Assembly: GCF_000219875.1 (NCBI RefSeq)
Contig: NC_017167.1
Location: 2,627,361 to 2,691,360, forward strand
Origin: Alicyclobacillus acidocaldarius subsp. acidocaldarius Tc-4-1
GTDB taxonomy: Bacteria; Bacillota; Bacilli; Alicyclobacillales; Alicyclobacillaceae
Reading direction: 5' to 3'
Length of the DNA: 64,000 nucleotides
The notes beneath the pieces were generated by a model, which did no database searches, had not been told where the DNA came from, and saw only the letters and a list, made by a program, of their open reading frames with translations. The position numbers and the translations under genes were made by a program. This document shows positions 54,761 through 64,000 of the stretch, piece by piece; positions within the stretch are counted from its first letter, which is position 1, and each line of letters opens with the position of its first letter.

Positions 54761-55684
54761 TTACGCCTTGACGAGCGACTTGAGGACGAAACCGACGTTC
54801 GCCGGGCGCTCCGCGAGACGGCGCATGAAGTAGCCGTACCAGTCCTCGCCGAACGGCACATAGATGCGGACCTTGTAGCCCTCGCGGGCGAGCGACTCCT
54901 GAAGCTGCGGGCGAATCCCGTACAGCATCTGAAACTCCCACTGTTCATCCGGAATCCGAAGTTCCCGCACGCGCTCCTTGGCCCATGCGATGATGTCCTC
55001 GTCGTGCGTCGCGATGGCGGTCTTGCCGCCGGATTGCAACTGAAGATCAATGATTCGCTTGTAATTCTCGTCTACATCCCGCTTCTCCGGATAGGCGACG
55101 GAGGGCGGTTCCTTGTACGCTCCCTTGACCAGGCGGAGATTCGGCTTGAGCGGCGCAAGCGCGCGGATATCCTCGGCGCTCTTGTACAAATACGCCTGGA
55201 TCACAGTCCCGATGTGCTTCGTCCCGAACTCCGCGTGCAGTTTGCGATAGATGGCAAGCGTCACCTCGTTGTGCGCATAGTCCTCCATGTCGATTCGGAC
55301 AAAGCGCCCCGTATCGCGCGCCCGCGCGACGATCTTATACATGTTCTCCATGCACAGGTCTTCATCGATGTCGAGTCCCAGTTGCGTGAGTTTGACCGAC
55401 AGATAGACGTCGTACGGCAGATCGGCGAATCGCTCGAGCGTGTGCACGCAGAAGTCCGCAGCCTGGCGAGCCTCCTCGGCGCGATCCACAAATTCCCCGA
55501 GATGGTCGAGCGTCGCGGCGAGCCCCCGCCGATGCAGTTGCTCCACGGCTCGCACGGCATCCTCCAGGGACTCACCCGGAACAAAGCGTCCCGCCCCGAG
55601 CCGGAAGCCGAAGCGGCGCGCCCACCGCTCCGCATGGCGGTTTCGAGACAACCAGAGCAGTGTATCGCGCATGAGTTGTTCCAT
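54761..55684 (-). CDS. Proline dehydrogenase
   Basis: FAD enzyme that oxidises proline to pyrroline-5-carboxylate. 307 residues, the small monofunctional Bacillus/Thermus type. It has VRIDMEDYAHNEVT, VKGAYKEP, TAIATHDEDII, and the C-terminal YVPFGEDWYGYFMRRLAERPAN that holds the substrate carboxylate. Start ATG 55684 after AAGGAGGGGG. It forms an operon with the permease and is divergent from a regulator. No P5C dehydrogenase gene is in the window (the ALDH at 37.5 kb is not of that type). Confidence 0.93.
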   Translation of the reverse strand: MEQLMRDTLLWLSRNRHAERWARRFGFRLGAGRFVPGESLEDAVRAVEQLHRRGLAATLDHLGEFVDRAEEARQAADFCVHTLERFADLPYDVYLSVKLTQLGLDIDEDLCMENMYKIVARARDTGRFVRIDMEDYAHNEVTLAIYRKLHAEFGTKHIGTVIQAYLYKSAEDIRALAPLKPNLRLVKGAYKEPPSVAYPEKRDVDENYKRIIDLQLQSGGKTAIATHDEDIIAWAKERVRELRIPDEQWEFQMLYGIRPQLQESLAREGYKVRIYVPFGEDWYGYFMRRLAERPANVGFVLKSLVKA

Positions 55685-55841
55685 GCGTATCCCCCTCCTT
55701 CATGTTGCAAGCGCTCGCTGTCTGGGCACATGCACAAAGTGTCTAAAAACTTGACAATGAGTTCGTGATGTGTCTCTATTGTAGACACACGAGCTATGAA
55801 AGCGCAATATGTTCCAATTGCCACCTCTGGGGGAGATGTGA

Positions 55842-57176
55842 ATGCCGGGCGAGATCGCGCGGACATCCGGACTTCCATCCCATCTTATCCTGCGCGCGCT
55901 GCTCGATATCGTGGACGACGCGGTGACCGTGGTGGATCGCGCGGGAACCGTCGTCGCTTGGAACCGAGCGGCCGAGGCGCTGTATGGCGTCCCCGCGGAG
56001 GACATCCTCGGGCGACCCATCACCGACTTCTTCTCCATCGAATCCCTCGCCGTGCACAGCGTCCTCGCGACTGGCGCGCACATCGACCATGCGTATCACC
56101 GCCCGCGCCCGGACGTGCACGTGCTCATCTCCGCGGCGCCCGTCCGGGACGAAAACGGCGAGATTGCCGGGGCCATCGCGGTCGAGCGAGATATGACTGT
56201 CCTCGTCCGCATGGGAGAGGAGAACGCCCGCTATCTGGTCCAGACGCAATGCGACCTGCTGCAGACGCAGACGGTCGAGCGCGCCCTTGAAGCCCTGACC
56301 GCCCCAGGCGGGCCGCGGCACGCGCTCGTGGTCGGCGAACTCGGCACGGGAAAACGCACGCTTGCCGAAGCATCTCATCGCCTGCTTCGGCTCGAGGGCC
56401 CGTTCCTCGCCGTGCGCGCCGAGCCTCGCGCCGCGGCCTTGATGGACGTGGCGCTCTTTGGGGCGGACGGATCGCTCGTCTTATCGCCTGACGCCCGCCG
56501 GGAGGGATGGCTCGAACGCGCTGCCGGCGGCACGCTCCTGCTTCAGGACGTGCACCTCATGCCAAGTGCGGTGCAGGCGAAACTCGCCCGGGCCATCGAG
56601 GAGGAGCGATTCCGGCCGCTCGGCGGCCAGCGGGACCTTCCCTTGCGATGCCGGATCCTCGCCACCGCGCCCACAGCGGACGCGATCGATCCGGCCCTTG
56701 TGCGCGCGCTCCCGAGGGTCGAACTGCCGCCCATGGCCGAGCGACGAAACGAAAGCCTGCTTTTCTTCCACTTCTGGCTCAAGCGGTGGGCCAAGGAGCG
56801 CGGGGTATTGCCGCCGCGCCTGTCGGAGGAGGCGGCTGGATTGATCCAGGCGTATCCGTGGCCTGGCAACCTTGCGGAGATGGCGCAGGCGGCGCGGAGG
56901 GCGGTGTCGCTGGCGGAAGGCGAAGTGCGGCCCGAGCACCTGCCGGAAGCGGTGCGGGCCGTGCACCTTAGGCCGGCCCGGCGCCGCGTGCCACTCGCCC
57001 ATCAATCGAAGGAGCTGGAACGCGCGCGCATCCGCGAGGCGCTCGAGGAGTCCGGGGGAAACAAATCGCGCGCCGCCCAAATCCTCGGCATCTCCCGGGC
57101 GGCGCTCTACTACAAGCTGAAGCAACACGGCATGGACGAGATCACGCGATCCCGTCGACCAGCTTCCCGGGGTTGA
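55842..57176 (+). CDS. PAS-AAA-Fis regulator with degenerate sigma-54 activator core
   Basis: 444 residues: PAS domain (about 14-125), AAA-like central domain (about 150-360) and a Fis-type helix-turn-helix (NKSRAAQILGISRAALYYKL, about 410-430). Walker A is GELGTGKRT. GAFTGA, needed to contact sigma-54, is missing: the region reads FGADGSLVLSPDARREGW. Walker B is LLLQDVHLMP without the usual Asp-Glu. It may regulate the divergent proline genes by a sigma-54-independent mode, as TyrR does. ATG 55842 after GGGGGAGA. Confidence 0.85.
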   Translation: MPGEIARTSGLPSHLILRALLDIVDDAVTVVDRAGTVVAWNRAAEALYGVPAEDILGRPITDFFSIESLAVHSVLATGAHIDHAYHRPRPDVHVLISAAPVRDENGEIAGAIAVERDMTVLVRMGEENARYLVQTQCDLLQTQTVERALEALTAPGGPRHALVVGELGTGKRTLAEASHRLLRLEGPFLAVRAEPRAAALMDVALFGADGSLVLSPDARREGWLERAAGGTLLLQDVHLMPSAVQAKLARAIEEERFRPLGGQRDLPLRCRILATAPTADAIDPALVRALPRVELPPMAERRNESLLFFHFWLKRWAKERGVLPPRLSEEAAGLIQAYPWPGNLAEMAQAARRAVSLAEGEVRPEHLPEAVRAVHLRPARRRVPLAHQSKELERARIREALEESGGNKSRAAQILGISRAALYYKLKQHGMDEITRSRRPASRG

Positions 57177-58512
57177 GCATGTCGGCCGGATCGAGCAGGC
57201 GCTTCACGGCCTGCATCAGGGCGAGGGCGTCGCCGTGCTCCTGCTTCTGGTATTTCATCTTGCCGAGCCCGACGCCATGCTCGCCGGTGCACGTGCCACC
57301 GACGGACAGGGCGTACTCCACCAGGTGGTGCGAGAGCTCGTAGGCGCGGCCGAGATCGTCCGGGTCGGTCGGGTTGACCATGAGGCTCACGTGGAAGTTG
57401 CCGTCGCCGACATGCCCGACGATGCCCCCGCGGATGCCGAGCCGCTCTATCCATGTCTCCGCCACGTCGACCGCCTCGGGCAGCTTCGACATGGGCACGC
57501 ACACGTCGGTCGAGAGGTGCGCGAGCCCTGGGTACGTGCGCATGAGCGCGTACGCCGCGTTGTGCCGCGCGTGCCAGAGCTTTTGGCGATCCCGCTCGTC
57601 CATGACGACGGAGACGCGGGCTGCGCCAGCGTCGCGCAGGATCTCGTCGACCGTCCCCATGTCGGCCTGCACGGCAGCCTGTGAGCCCGACAGCTCAAGG
57701 AACAGGGTCGGTGCAGGCGTGTACGACGTGTCGAACTGGCGGTTGATGATCTCGATGTACGGCTTCGTCACGAGCTCGCACCGCGTGAGCTGGAGCCCGC
57801 TGCCGATGAGCATGCACACGGCGTCCACGGCGTCGCGAACGGTCGCAAACTCCGCGGAGGCGGCGAGCGTCGCCTCGGGTACGCCGTAGACGCGGAGCCA
57901 TAGCTTCGTGAACAAGCCTAGTGTGCCTTCCGATCCCACGAAGAGTTCCACGAGGTTGTAACCCGAGCTGGACTTGGCGGCGAGTGTGCCTATCTCCATC
58001 ACGCGCCCGTCCGCGAGCACCACCTCGAGCTTCCGCACGTTCGCCTTCATGGGACCGTATCGGACCGCCGTCGTGCCGCTCGCGTTGGTCGCCGCCATGC
58101 CGCCGAGGGACGCGTTGGCGCCGGGATCGACCGGAAACATGAGGCCGTATGGGCGCAGGGCGTCGTTCAGCTGCTGGCGCGTCACGCCGGGCTGGACACA
58201 GACGAGGAAGTCGTCCGGCCGGATCTCGAGGATGCGGTTCATGCGCGAAAAATCGACCGAGATGCCGCCGCGCACCGGAATGGCCTGGCCCTCGAGGCCC
58301 GATCCGGCCCCGTACGCGACGAGCGGCACGCCGTGCGCGTGCGAGAACCGCGCCAGGGCAACGACATCCGATGTCTCCTCGGGAAAGGCAACGGCATCCG
58401 GCAGGTGTTCCGGGTGATACGATTCGTCCTTCGCGTGCGCTCGGCGAACACTTTCGCCAAAGCTGAGCTTGTCACCGAGTTCTTCTTTCAGCGTGTCCCA
58501 CGGGATGGTCAT
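57142..58512 (-). CDS. glcD: FAD-linked glycolate/D-lactate oxidase (GlcD-like)
   Basis: Oxidises a 2-hydroxy acid to a 2-oxo acid. 456 residues. The FAD domain has VPLVAYGAGSGLEGQAIPV and PGANASLGGMAATNASGTTAVRYG. The substrate domain contains HVGDGNFHVSLMVNP and the C-terminal GTCTGEHGVGLGKMKY. ATG 58512 follows GGAGG. Its end overlaps the regulator's 3' end by 35 bases (convergent). Divergent from an MFS carboxylate transporter, supporting a lactate or glycolate role. No GlcE/GlcF subunits are seen nearby. Confidence 0.88.
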   Translation of the reverse strand: MTIPWDTLKEELGDKLSFGESVRRAHAKDESYHPEHLPDAVAFPEETSDVVALARFSHAHGVPLVAYGAGSGLEGQAIPVRGGISVDFSRMNRILEIRPDDFLVCVQPGVTRQQLNDALRPYGLMFPVDPGANASLGGMAATNASGTTAVRYGPMKANVRKLEVVLADGRVMEIGTLAAKSSSGYNLVELFVGSEGTLGLFTKLWLRVYGVPEATLAASAEFATVRDAVDAVCMLIGSGLQLTRCELVTKPYIEIINRQFDTSYTPAPTLFLELSGSQAAVQADMGTVDEILRDAGAARVSVVMDERDRQKLWHARHNAAYALMRTYPGLAHLSTDVCVPMSKLPEAVDVAETWIERLGIRGGIVGHVGDGNFHVSLMVNPTDPDDLGRAYELSHHLVEYALSVGGTCTGEHGVGLGKMKYQKQEHGDALALMQAVKRLLDPADMLNPGKLVDGIA

Positions 58513-58648
58513 GGTCCCGGCCTCCATTTCTGTCGCAGGCCTGCGCGCACGGCGCCTGTCCCAGGGGCTTACGCGCCGCGCAAATGTCGTATAGGATGAA
58601 AAGGGATACATGTCGGCCTGTTCTGATTCTAAAGCGAGGTGACCCCGT

Positions 58649-59884
58649 ATGTCGACCGCGTACGCGCCTTCGCCCGACGCGGCAAAGCCGAAGGCCCCGC
58701 TCCGAGCGCTTGTCTCCATCGCCCTCGCGTGGGCCTTTGACGCCATGGACTTTTCCCTGCTCACGTTCGTCATTCTGGACATCATGAAGGACTACCACGT
58801 CGCGCTCACGCTCGCAGCTTCCGTCTCGTCAGCGACCACATTCGCTCGGCTCGGCGGCGGATTTCTGGGAGGACTCCTGAGCGATGCGAAAGGGCGCAAG
58901 ACCAGCCTGATCTTCTCCATCTTCTGGTTCAGCGTGTTCGAGTGTCTAACGGGCTTCTCGCTCGGCTTCACGCTGCTCATGATTGTGCGGATCCTCTACG
59001 GCCTCGGGATGGGATCCATGTATGCGAGCGGCACGCCGATGCTGATGGAGATGATCCCGTCTCGCTGGCGCGGCTTCGCCTCGGGCCTTCTGCAGTCCGG
59101 TTTTTCGTTTGGCTACATTTTCGCGGCCATCATCTATCGCCTCGGATACGGCCATCTCGGCTGGCACGCGCTCTTTTTCATCGCGTGCATTCCCGCCGTG
59201 ATCGTCGGCATCTTCATCGCGGTGGCCTTGCCGGAGTCGGACCGCTGGCGCGAGGCGCGGACGAACGAACGGCGGGGCATCCCGGTGGGCGAGTTGTTTG
59301 TCCGCGGCCGCGCATGGAACACCGTGCACGCGGCCATTGTGGCCATCATCGCGTTCAGCGTCACGTATCCCATCAACACGTTTTACGCAACGCTCCTCAA
59401 GCAGACCGGGCATTTTTCACCCACCGTCGTGGCGAATACCATCATCATCCTGAACGTCGCAGGGATTTTGGGCAACATCCTCGGGGGCCTGGTGTCGGAT
59501 TGGATAGGGCGCAAGTGGACGCTGATTCTGTCCGCCATCGGCACGGCGCTGACGTCCGTCGTGTTTTTGCACATCCAGAGCGCGGGCTACCGGGACGTCT
59601 TCACGTTCCTCATCGGCCTGTTCTCCATCGGCGGCGTGTGGTCGGTCATCCCGGCCTATTTGGCTGAACACTTCCCCACCGCGGTGCGGTCCACGGGGCA
59701 GGGCACGACGTACCACATCGGCGCAGCGCTTGGCGGCGCGGTGGTGCCGCTCATCGTGTCGTCCATCGCGCCTTCCGTCGGTGGTCTCGCGCACGCCATG
59801 ACGGACTCGGTGGCCATTGCATCGATCCTGGTGATTGTGGTGGCGCTCCTGTGGCGAGAGTCGAAAGGAGAGGCGCTGGAATAA
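58649..59884 (+). CDS. MFS carboxylate transporter (ShiA/sialate-lactate type)
   Basis: 411 residues, twelve membrane segments. Helix 1 has WAFDAMDFSLLTFVI, then GGLLSDAKGRKTS (motif A) and the second-half repeat GGLVSDWIGRKW. The AMDxx sequence and layout resemble sialate/lactate/aromatic acid symporters. ATG 58649 after GAGGTGA. Divergent from glcD, so a 2-hydroxy acid import role is likely but inferred. Confidence 0.83.
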   Translation: MSTAYAPSPDAAKPKAPLRALVSIALAWAFDAMDFSLLTFVILDIMKDYHVALTLAASVSSATTFARLGGGFLGGLLSDAKGRKTSLIFSIFWFSVFECLTGFSLGFTLLMIVRILYGLGMGSMYASGTPMLMEMIPSRWRGFASGLLQSGFSFGYIFAAIIYRLGYGHLGWHALFFIACIPAVIVGIFIAVALPESDRWREARTNERRGIPVGELFVRGRAWNTVHAAIVAIIAFSVTYPINTFYATLLKQTGHFSPTVVANTIIILNVAGILGNILGGLVSDWIGRKWTLILSAIGTALTSVVFLHIQSAGYRDVFTFLIGLFSIGGVWSVIPAYLAEHFPTAVRSTGQGTTYHIGAALGGAVVPLIVSSIAPSVGGLAHAMTDSVAIASILVIVVALLWRESKGEALE

Positions 59885-59886
59885 GC

Positions 59887-59908
59887 GAGGGCCGCGTCGG
59901 CGGCCCTC
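59887..59908. terminator. Bidirectional hairpin between convergent genes
   Basis: GAGGGCCGC and GCGGCCCTC pair around GTCG in the short gap between the MFS and lipase stops. The U tract is short on both strands. Confidence 0.6.
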
Positions 59909-60848
59909 ACCGTTTCCACGCCCGCAAATGGCGCTCCAACCAATGCCACACGTCCTGATACACCTCGGCGCGATTCGTCTCGTTGAGGACCTCATGCCGC
60001 GCGCCGGGATACAGTTTGACCGTCACGTCGCGCACCCCGGCTGCCGTGAGCGCCTTTGCGAGCCGCTCGACGCCCTTGCCCATCTTCCCCACCGGATCGC
60101 GCGAGCCGGCGACGATGAGCACCGGCAGGTCGCTCGGGATGCGGCGGAGATTCTCGACGCGCTGCAACTCCCGCACGCCGCCGAAATAATCGATAAAGAA
60201 GCCGCAGGTGTGCATCTGTCCACAGCGCGGGTCCGCGATGTAGGCGTCGACCACCGCCTCGTCGCGCGACAGCCAGTCGAGCGGCGTGCGGTTGGGCTGA
60301 AACGGCTTGTTGAAGTTGCCAAACGTCATCTTGTACAGCCGCTCGCTCGGCGATCTTGTCCCCAGCCGCGCCGCCTCCCGCCGCGCGAGATACAGCCCCA
60401 CAGCCAGTTCCACGCGGCTGACGAAGCCGGCGCCTGACAGCACGGCACCTCGGAGCCTCGCGCCGTGCTGCTCCATGTAGGCGAGTGAAAGCCAGGAGCC
60501 CATGCTGTGGCCCAACAGGACAATGGGCACGTGCGGATGCTCCGCCTCGATGCGCGACGTGACCCGCGCCATGTCGTCCATGACGCGCTGAAACCCGTCG
60601 TGATCGCCAAAATGGCCGAGCAGCCCCATGGCCTGGCCCGTCTGCCCATGCCCGCGGTGATCGTGCCCGTAGACGGCGCACCCCCGCGAGGCCAGAAATT
60701 GCGCGAAGTCGCTGTATCGCTCGATGTGTTCGGCCATGCCATGCGCGATTTGCACGCAGGCGCGCGGTGATCCTCGATGTTCAGGCGCCCACGTGCGGCC
60801 GTAAATCTGCACGCCGTCTGGCGCATCGAGCGTCCATGCCTCCACCAT
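59907..60848 (-). CDS. Alpha/beta hydrolase, monoacylglycerol-lipase-like
   Basis: 313 residues, Hydrolase_4 family. Catalytic Ser115 is in GHSMGSWLS, the Asp in VAGSRDPVG, and the His in GARHEVLNE. AHGMAEHIERYSDFAQFL and YGHDHRGHGQT are the typical oxyanion and strand segments. ATG 60848 is 123 bases after the lactate permease stop, so partial co-expression is possible. No signal peptide. Likely acts on glycerides or lysophospholipids. Confidence 0.88.
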   Translation of the reverse strand: MVEAWTLDAPDGVQIYGRTWAPEHRGSPRACVQIAHGMAEHIERYSDFAQFLASRGCAVYGHDHRGHGQTGQAMGLLGHFGDHDGFQRVMDDMARVTSRIEAEHPHVPIVLLGHSMGSWLSLAYMEQHGARLRGAVLSGAGFVSRVELAVGLYLARREAARLGTRSPSERLYKMTFGNFNKPFQPNRTPLDWLSRDEAVVDAYIADPRCGQMHTCGFFIDYFGGVRELQRVENLRRIPSDLPVLIVAGSRDPVGKMGKGVERLAKALTAAGVRDVTVKLYPGARHEVLNETNRAEVYQDVWHWLERHLRAWKR

Positions 60849-60971
60849 CGCCGCACCCCCTCGTTGCCGTCTTGGTTCGACGCGGAGGTTGCGTTTCCTG
60901 CCATTTCGTCCACGCGACGGCGGCGCCAGCCCGGAAGCTGACGCCGCCCATCCATGCGCGCCGCGTCACGG

Positions 60972-62594
60972 CTAAAGTTTGGGCACCATGCCGCTCCACG
61001 CGTGCGCCTGGAGCACCACGAGGACGCCAAGGATGACCGTGAGTACGATGCTGTGCCAGAACGTGCGGCGGATGACGAGTCCCTCCTTGCCGCGCAGCTC
61101 GCCAGTCGATACGCCCGTCGTGACGTTTTGCGGCGAGATCATCTTGCTCATCACGGCGCCCGAGGAGTTGGTCGCCGCCATCAGGATGGGATTCAGGTGC
61201 AGGCGATTCGCCGCCACCACCTGCAGATTGCCGAAGAGCGCGTTGGACGACGTGTCCGAGCCGGACAAGAAGCATGCAATCCAGCCGAGGAACCCGGAGA
61301 AGAACGGGAACCAGCTCCCGAGCGCCGCCACGGCCACGCCGAGCGTGTACGCCATGCCCGAGTAGTTGTACAGGTAGGCGAGCCCGAGGATGAACATGAC
61401 CGTCAGGATGGGAAACGTGAGCTGCTTCCACGTGTCGGCCGCCGCGAGCCAGAACGTCTTCCAGCCGGCGCGCAAAAAGATGGCTGTGAGAATGACCGCC
61501 ACCAGGATGGCCGTGCCCGTGGCCAGTGGCTGGAAGGTCCACTCCGCCTCGTACGGCTTGTTGTAGAGCGTGAGGAATACCTGCTTGTCGAGCCCCGGCC
61601 AGTGCACCTTTGTCGCGCCGATGTCCGCGATTTTCAAAAACGTCCAGACGATCACGACGCCCGTCACCGTGAGCCACGGCACCCAGCCGCGCCACAGCCC
61701 TCCAACCGGCGCCTCAGACGTCGCAGCCATCTCGCGGTGCGCCCCCGTGTGGGCGAATGACCGAAATTGGTCCGTGTCCTTCGGGCGCCACACCCTCGTG
61801 AACAGCACGATGCAGATGAGCGAGACGAGCGCGGCCAAACCATCTGGCAGCGCCGGGCCGATGAAGTTCGCCACAGCGAACTGCGTCAACGCGTACGACA
61901 GTCCGCCCACGAGGGCGACAGGCCAGGCGCCGCGGAGCGCCTTCCATCCTCCCATGATCCCAATCACGTAAAACGGCAAAATGAAGGCGAAGATGGGCAG
62001 CTGCCGCCCGACCATTGAAGATAAAGCGCTTACATTGAGGTTCGTGACGGATCCAAGCGTCACGATGGGAACGCCGAGCGCGCCGAACGCGACGGGCGCG
62101 GTGTCGAAGATGAGGGCGTACGTGACCGCGTCGAGCACCGGAAAGCCGAGCCCAACCAAGAGCGCAGACGCAATGGCGACCGGCGTGCCAAAGCCCGAGA
62201 TGCCTTCCATCAGCGCGCCGAAGCTGAACGCGATGATGAGCATCTGGATGCGGCGGTCCTCCGTCGCGTATCGGTACATCCAATCCCGGAACTGCGCGAA
62301 CGCGCCCGTCCGCTGACTCAAGTTGTAGAGCCACATCGCATTCCACACAATCCACATGATGGGCCATAGTGCAAACACCATGCCTTCGGCCACCGAGTCG
62401 AACGCCAAATGAGCAGGCATGTGCCAACCCGCCACGGCCTCGATGAGCCCCACCACGAGGCCCGACAGCGCCGCAATCCAAGCGGGTGCACGCACGACGC
62501 CGAGCAACACGAGCACGATGACAATGGGAATGATGCCGACCAAAAACGAGAGGCCCGTCGAATGCCCGATGGGCGTCAGCAGTTGATGAAACAC
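60972..62594 (-). CDS. lctP: L-lactate permease LctP
   Basis: Proton-coupled L-lactate/glycolate importer. 540 residues from GTG 62594 (GGAGG seven bases upstream), about 13-14 membrane segments. Signature segments: TERRRIQ-like cytosolic loop ATEDRRIQMLIIAFSFGALM, ISGFGTPVAIASALLVGLGF, and GSDTSSNALFGNLQVVAANR near the C terminus. It fits with glcD, the carboxylate MFS and malate synthase around it. Confidence 0.93.
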   Translation of the reverse strand: MFHQLLTPIGHSTGLSFLVGIIPIVIVLVLLGVVRAPAWIAALSGLVVGLIEAVAGWHMPAHLAFDSVAEGMVFALWPIMWIVWNAMWLYNLSQRTGAFAQFRDWMYRYATEDRRIQMLIIAFSFGALMEGISGFGTPVAIASALLVGLGFPVLDAVTYALIFDTAPVAFGALGVPIVTLGSVTNLNVSALSSMVGRQLPIFAFILPFYVIGIMGGWKALRGAWPVALVGGLSYALTQFAVANFIGPALPDGLAALVSLICIVLFTRVWRPKDTDQFRSFAHTGAHREMAATSEAPVGGLWRGWVPWLTVTGVVIVWTFLKIADIGATKVHWPGLDKQVFLTLYNKPYEAEWTFQPLATGTAILVAVILTAIFLRAGWKTFWLAAADTWKQLTFPILTVMFILGLAYLYNYSGMAYTLGVAVAALGSWFPFFSGFLGWIACFLSGSDTSSNALFGNLQVVAANRLHLNPILMAATNSSGAVMSKMISPQNVTTGVSTGELRGKEGLVIRRTFWHSIVLTVILGVLVVLQAHAWSGMVPKL

Positions 62595-62971
62595 AGGCTT
62601 CCCTCCATCCACGGCCTTCAGGCTTCAAGCGAGTTGTTCACGTTGTAGCGCTGCTTCACTCGAGATGAGCGTCCCTCCCTCGCCCCAGGGGAGCCAATTC
62701 CCCGCTTTTGAGGTCATTGTAGTCCCGGGCTTGCGCGCCTGAGAACGGGGCATGCGCGTCCTTTCAAAAGATTCTGCATCCCAGAATTCGCCCACCAAGA
62801 GTTGGATGGCAAACCATCGCCCGCAGCGCAGCCCCTCTTTCGCAGCGCCGGTCACCAACACACTGCGCCACGCTGTTCTGTAATTCAGAACAGTGTTTCT
62901 TCTTGCACAACGACATGCTATCATGAAAGCGTACCCAGGGTTGCGAAGTTGCGAGGGAGGAGAGATTTCGG
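62595..62971. other. 377-bp divergent intergenic region with operator-like repeat
   Basis: Region between lctP and malate synthase with no convincing gene. The inverted repeat at 62873-62893 is the main structure. TATCAT at about 62919-62924 could be a -10 for the malate synthase gene, with only a weak -35. Confidence 0.6.
62873..62893. promoter_or_regulatory. Inverted repeat CTGTTCTG-N5-CAGAACAG before malate synthase
   Basis: Perfect 8-base arms (62873-62880 and 62886-62893) around TAATT, about 25 bases upstream of the putative -10 and 79 bases before the start. Good candidate operator for a repressor of two-carbon or lactate metabolism. Confidence 0.6.
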
Positions 62972-64000
62972 ATGTCGGGATCGTACGCTTGCCCACAGGG
63001 CGTGGAAATTATCGGCGAGTACAAGCCAGAATTTGCCGAGATTTTGACGACAGACGCGCTGCAATTCATCGCGGAGCTTGAGCGCCGCTTTGGGCCGCGG
63101 CGGGACGAACTGCTGCGCCTGCGCAAGGAGCGAGACGAGCGGTTGCTCGCGGGCGAGTGGCCAGACTTCTTGCCGGAGACCAAGGAGATCCGCGAGAGCG
63201 AATGGACTGTTGGGCCCATTCCTGCGGATCTGCAGGATCGGCGGGTCGAGATCACGGGGCCCAGTTCGGACCGGAAGATGGTCATCAACGCCCTGAACTC
63301 TGGCGCCAAGTGCTTCATGGCGGACTTTGAAGACGCCTGCGCACCGTCCTGGGAGAACGTCGTGCAAGGCCAGATCAACATGCGGGACGCGGTTCGCCGC
63401 ACCATCGAGTACACGAGCCCCGAGGGGAAGCATTACAAGCTGAATGACGAGGTGGCCGTGCTCATCGTGCGCCCTCGCGGCTGGCACCTGCCCGAAAAGC
63501 ACATCCGGGTGGACGGCCGGGTAGCCACGGGCGCGCTCGTCGACTTCGGGCTTTACTTCTACCACAATGCCAAGGAGCTTTTGGCGCGCGGCACCGGTCC
63601 CTACTTCTACCTGCCGAAGATGGAGAGCCACCTCGAGGCGCGGCTGTGGAACGACGTGTTCAACTACGCCCAGGACGCGCTCGGCATCCCGCGCGGCACC
63701 ATTAAGGCCACCGTGCTCATCGAGACCATCCTCGCGACGTTCGAGATGGACGAGATCCTGTACGAGCTGCGCGATCACGCCGCGGGGCTCAACTGCGGCC
63801 GCTGGGATTACATCTTCAGCTACATCAAGAAGTTCCGCAATCACCCGGAAGTCATCCTGCCCGACCGGGCGCAGGTGACGATGACGGTGCCGTTCATGCG
63901 CGCGTACACCCTGCTCACCATCCGCACGTGCCACCGGCGCAAGGCGTTCGCGATGGGCGGCATGGCGGCGCAGATTCCCATCAAGAACGACCCCAAGGCG
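62972..64000 (+). CDS. aceB: Malate synthase A, 3' end outside window
   Basis: Condenses glyoxylate and acetyl-CoA to malate, the second glyoxylate-bypass step. 343 codons are visible. Motifs: [50 protein letters not shown] and [19 protein letters not shown], with the start of [17 protein letters not shown] 62972 after GGAGGAGAG. The gene runs off the window end (malate synthase A is usually ~530 residues). Isocitrate lyase is expected downstream but is not seen. Confidence 0.95.
   Translation, partial: MSGSYACPQGVEIIGEYKPEFAEILTTDALQFIAELERRFGPRRDELLRLRKERDERLLAGEWPDFLPETKEIRESEWTVGPIPADLQDRRVEITGPSSDRKMVINALNSGAKCFMADFEDACAPSWENVVQGQINMRDAVRRTIEYTSPEGKHYKLNDEVAVLIVRPRGWHLPEKHIRVDGRVATGALVDFGLYFYHNAKELLARGTGPYFYLPKMESHLEARLWNDVFNYAQDALGIPRGTIKATVLIETILATFEMDEILYELRDHAAGLNCGRWDYIFSYIKKFRNHPEVILPDRAQVTMTVPFMRAYTLLTIRTCHRRKAFAMGGMAAQIPIKNDPKA

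Overview
The window looks like chromosomal DNA of an Alicyclobacillus, most likely A. acidocaldarius or a close relative. It is GC-rich, has Gram-positive style GGAGG ribosome binding sites with many GTG starts, and carries Bacillus-type operons (tenI-thiO-thiS-thiG-thiF, yhbD plus bactofilins, perR with ahpC/ahpF). It also encodes a GH9 endoglucanase of 537 residues without a signal peptide, whose catalytic residues fall at D143, D146 and E515, as in the known A. acidocaldarius Cel9A. No rRNA, tRNA or CRISPR array was seen.

Layout. 1-22.7 kb is almost all minus strand: a family-5 solute-binding protein (cut by the window start), cel9A, an NAD synthesis operon nadC-nadB-nadA (nadC frameshifted), a thiazole/thiamine operon, ppaC, two MFS transporters, a yhbD-bactofilin operon, two tandem paralogous oligopeptide-type binding lipoproteins without permease genes, and a DinB protein. 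One radical SAM gene lies on the plus strand. 22.8-25.1 kb holds an epimerase and an MFS symporter.

25-35 kb is the most eroded and unusual part. A two-gene envelope glycosylation operon is broken twice: an NfrB-like MshEN plus GT2 gene is split by a 1682-bp IS1380-type element with 14-bp inverted repeats and a 6-bp target duplication, and the downstream GT39-like gene has a frameshift in an A run. Next to it are five tandem paralogous genes for ~80-residue proteins of a family I do not recognise, then a DJ-1/PfpI gene, then an ISLre2/UPF0236 transposase with at least three frameshifts.

35-45 kb carries a soluble chemoreceptor, an APC permease divergent from an aldehyde dehydrogenase, and a probable spore-surface cluster: a collagen-like protein with 23 Gly-Pro-X triplets and a BclB-like C-terminal domain, a paralogue consisting only of its N-terminal leader domain, an unknown helical protein and a GT2 glycosyltransferase that may glycosylate the collagen stalk. 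A truncated solute-binding gene, a LysR regulator and an MBL-fold hydrolase follow.

45-64 kb is catabolic and stress-related: a sugar/polyol operon (dehydrogenase, isomerase, MFS), ahpC and ahpF divergent from a true perR with a PerR-like box between them, an acyl-CoA ligase, a proline permease and proline dehydrogenase divergent from a degenerate enhancer-binding-type regulator, a glycolate/D-lactate oxidase with a carboxylate MFS, a lipase, L-lactate permease and malate synthase (cut by the window end). The last group fits growth on lactate, glycolate and two-carbon compounds.
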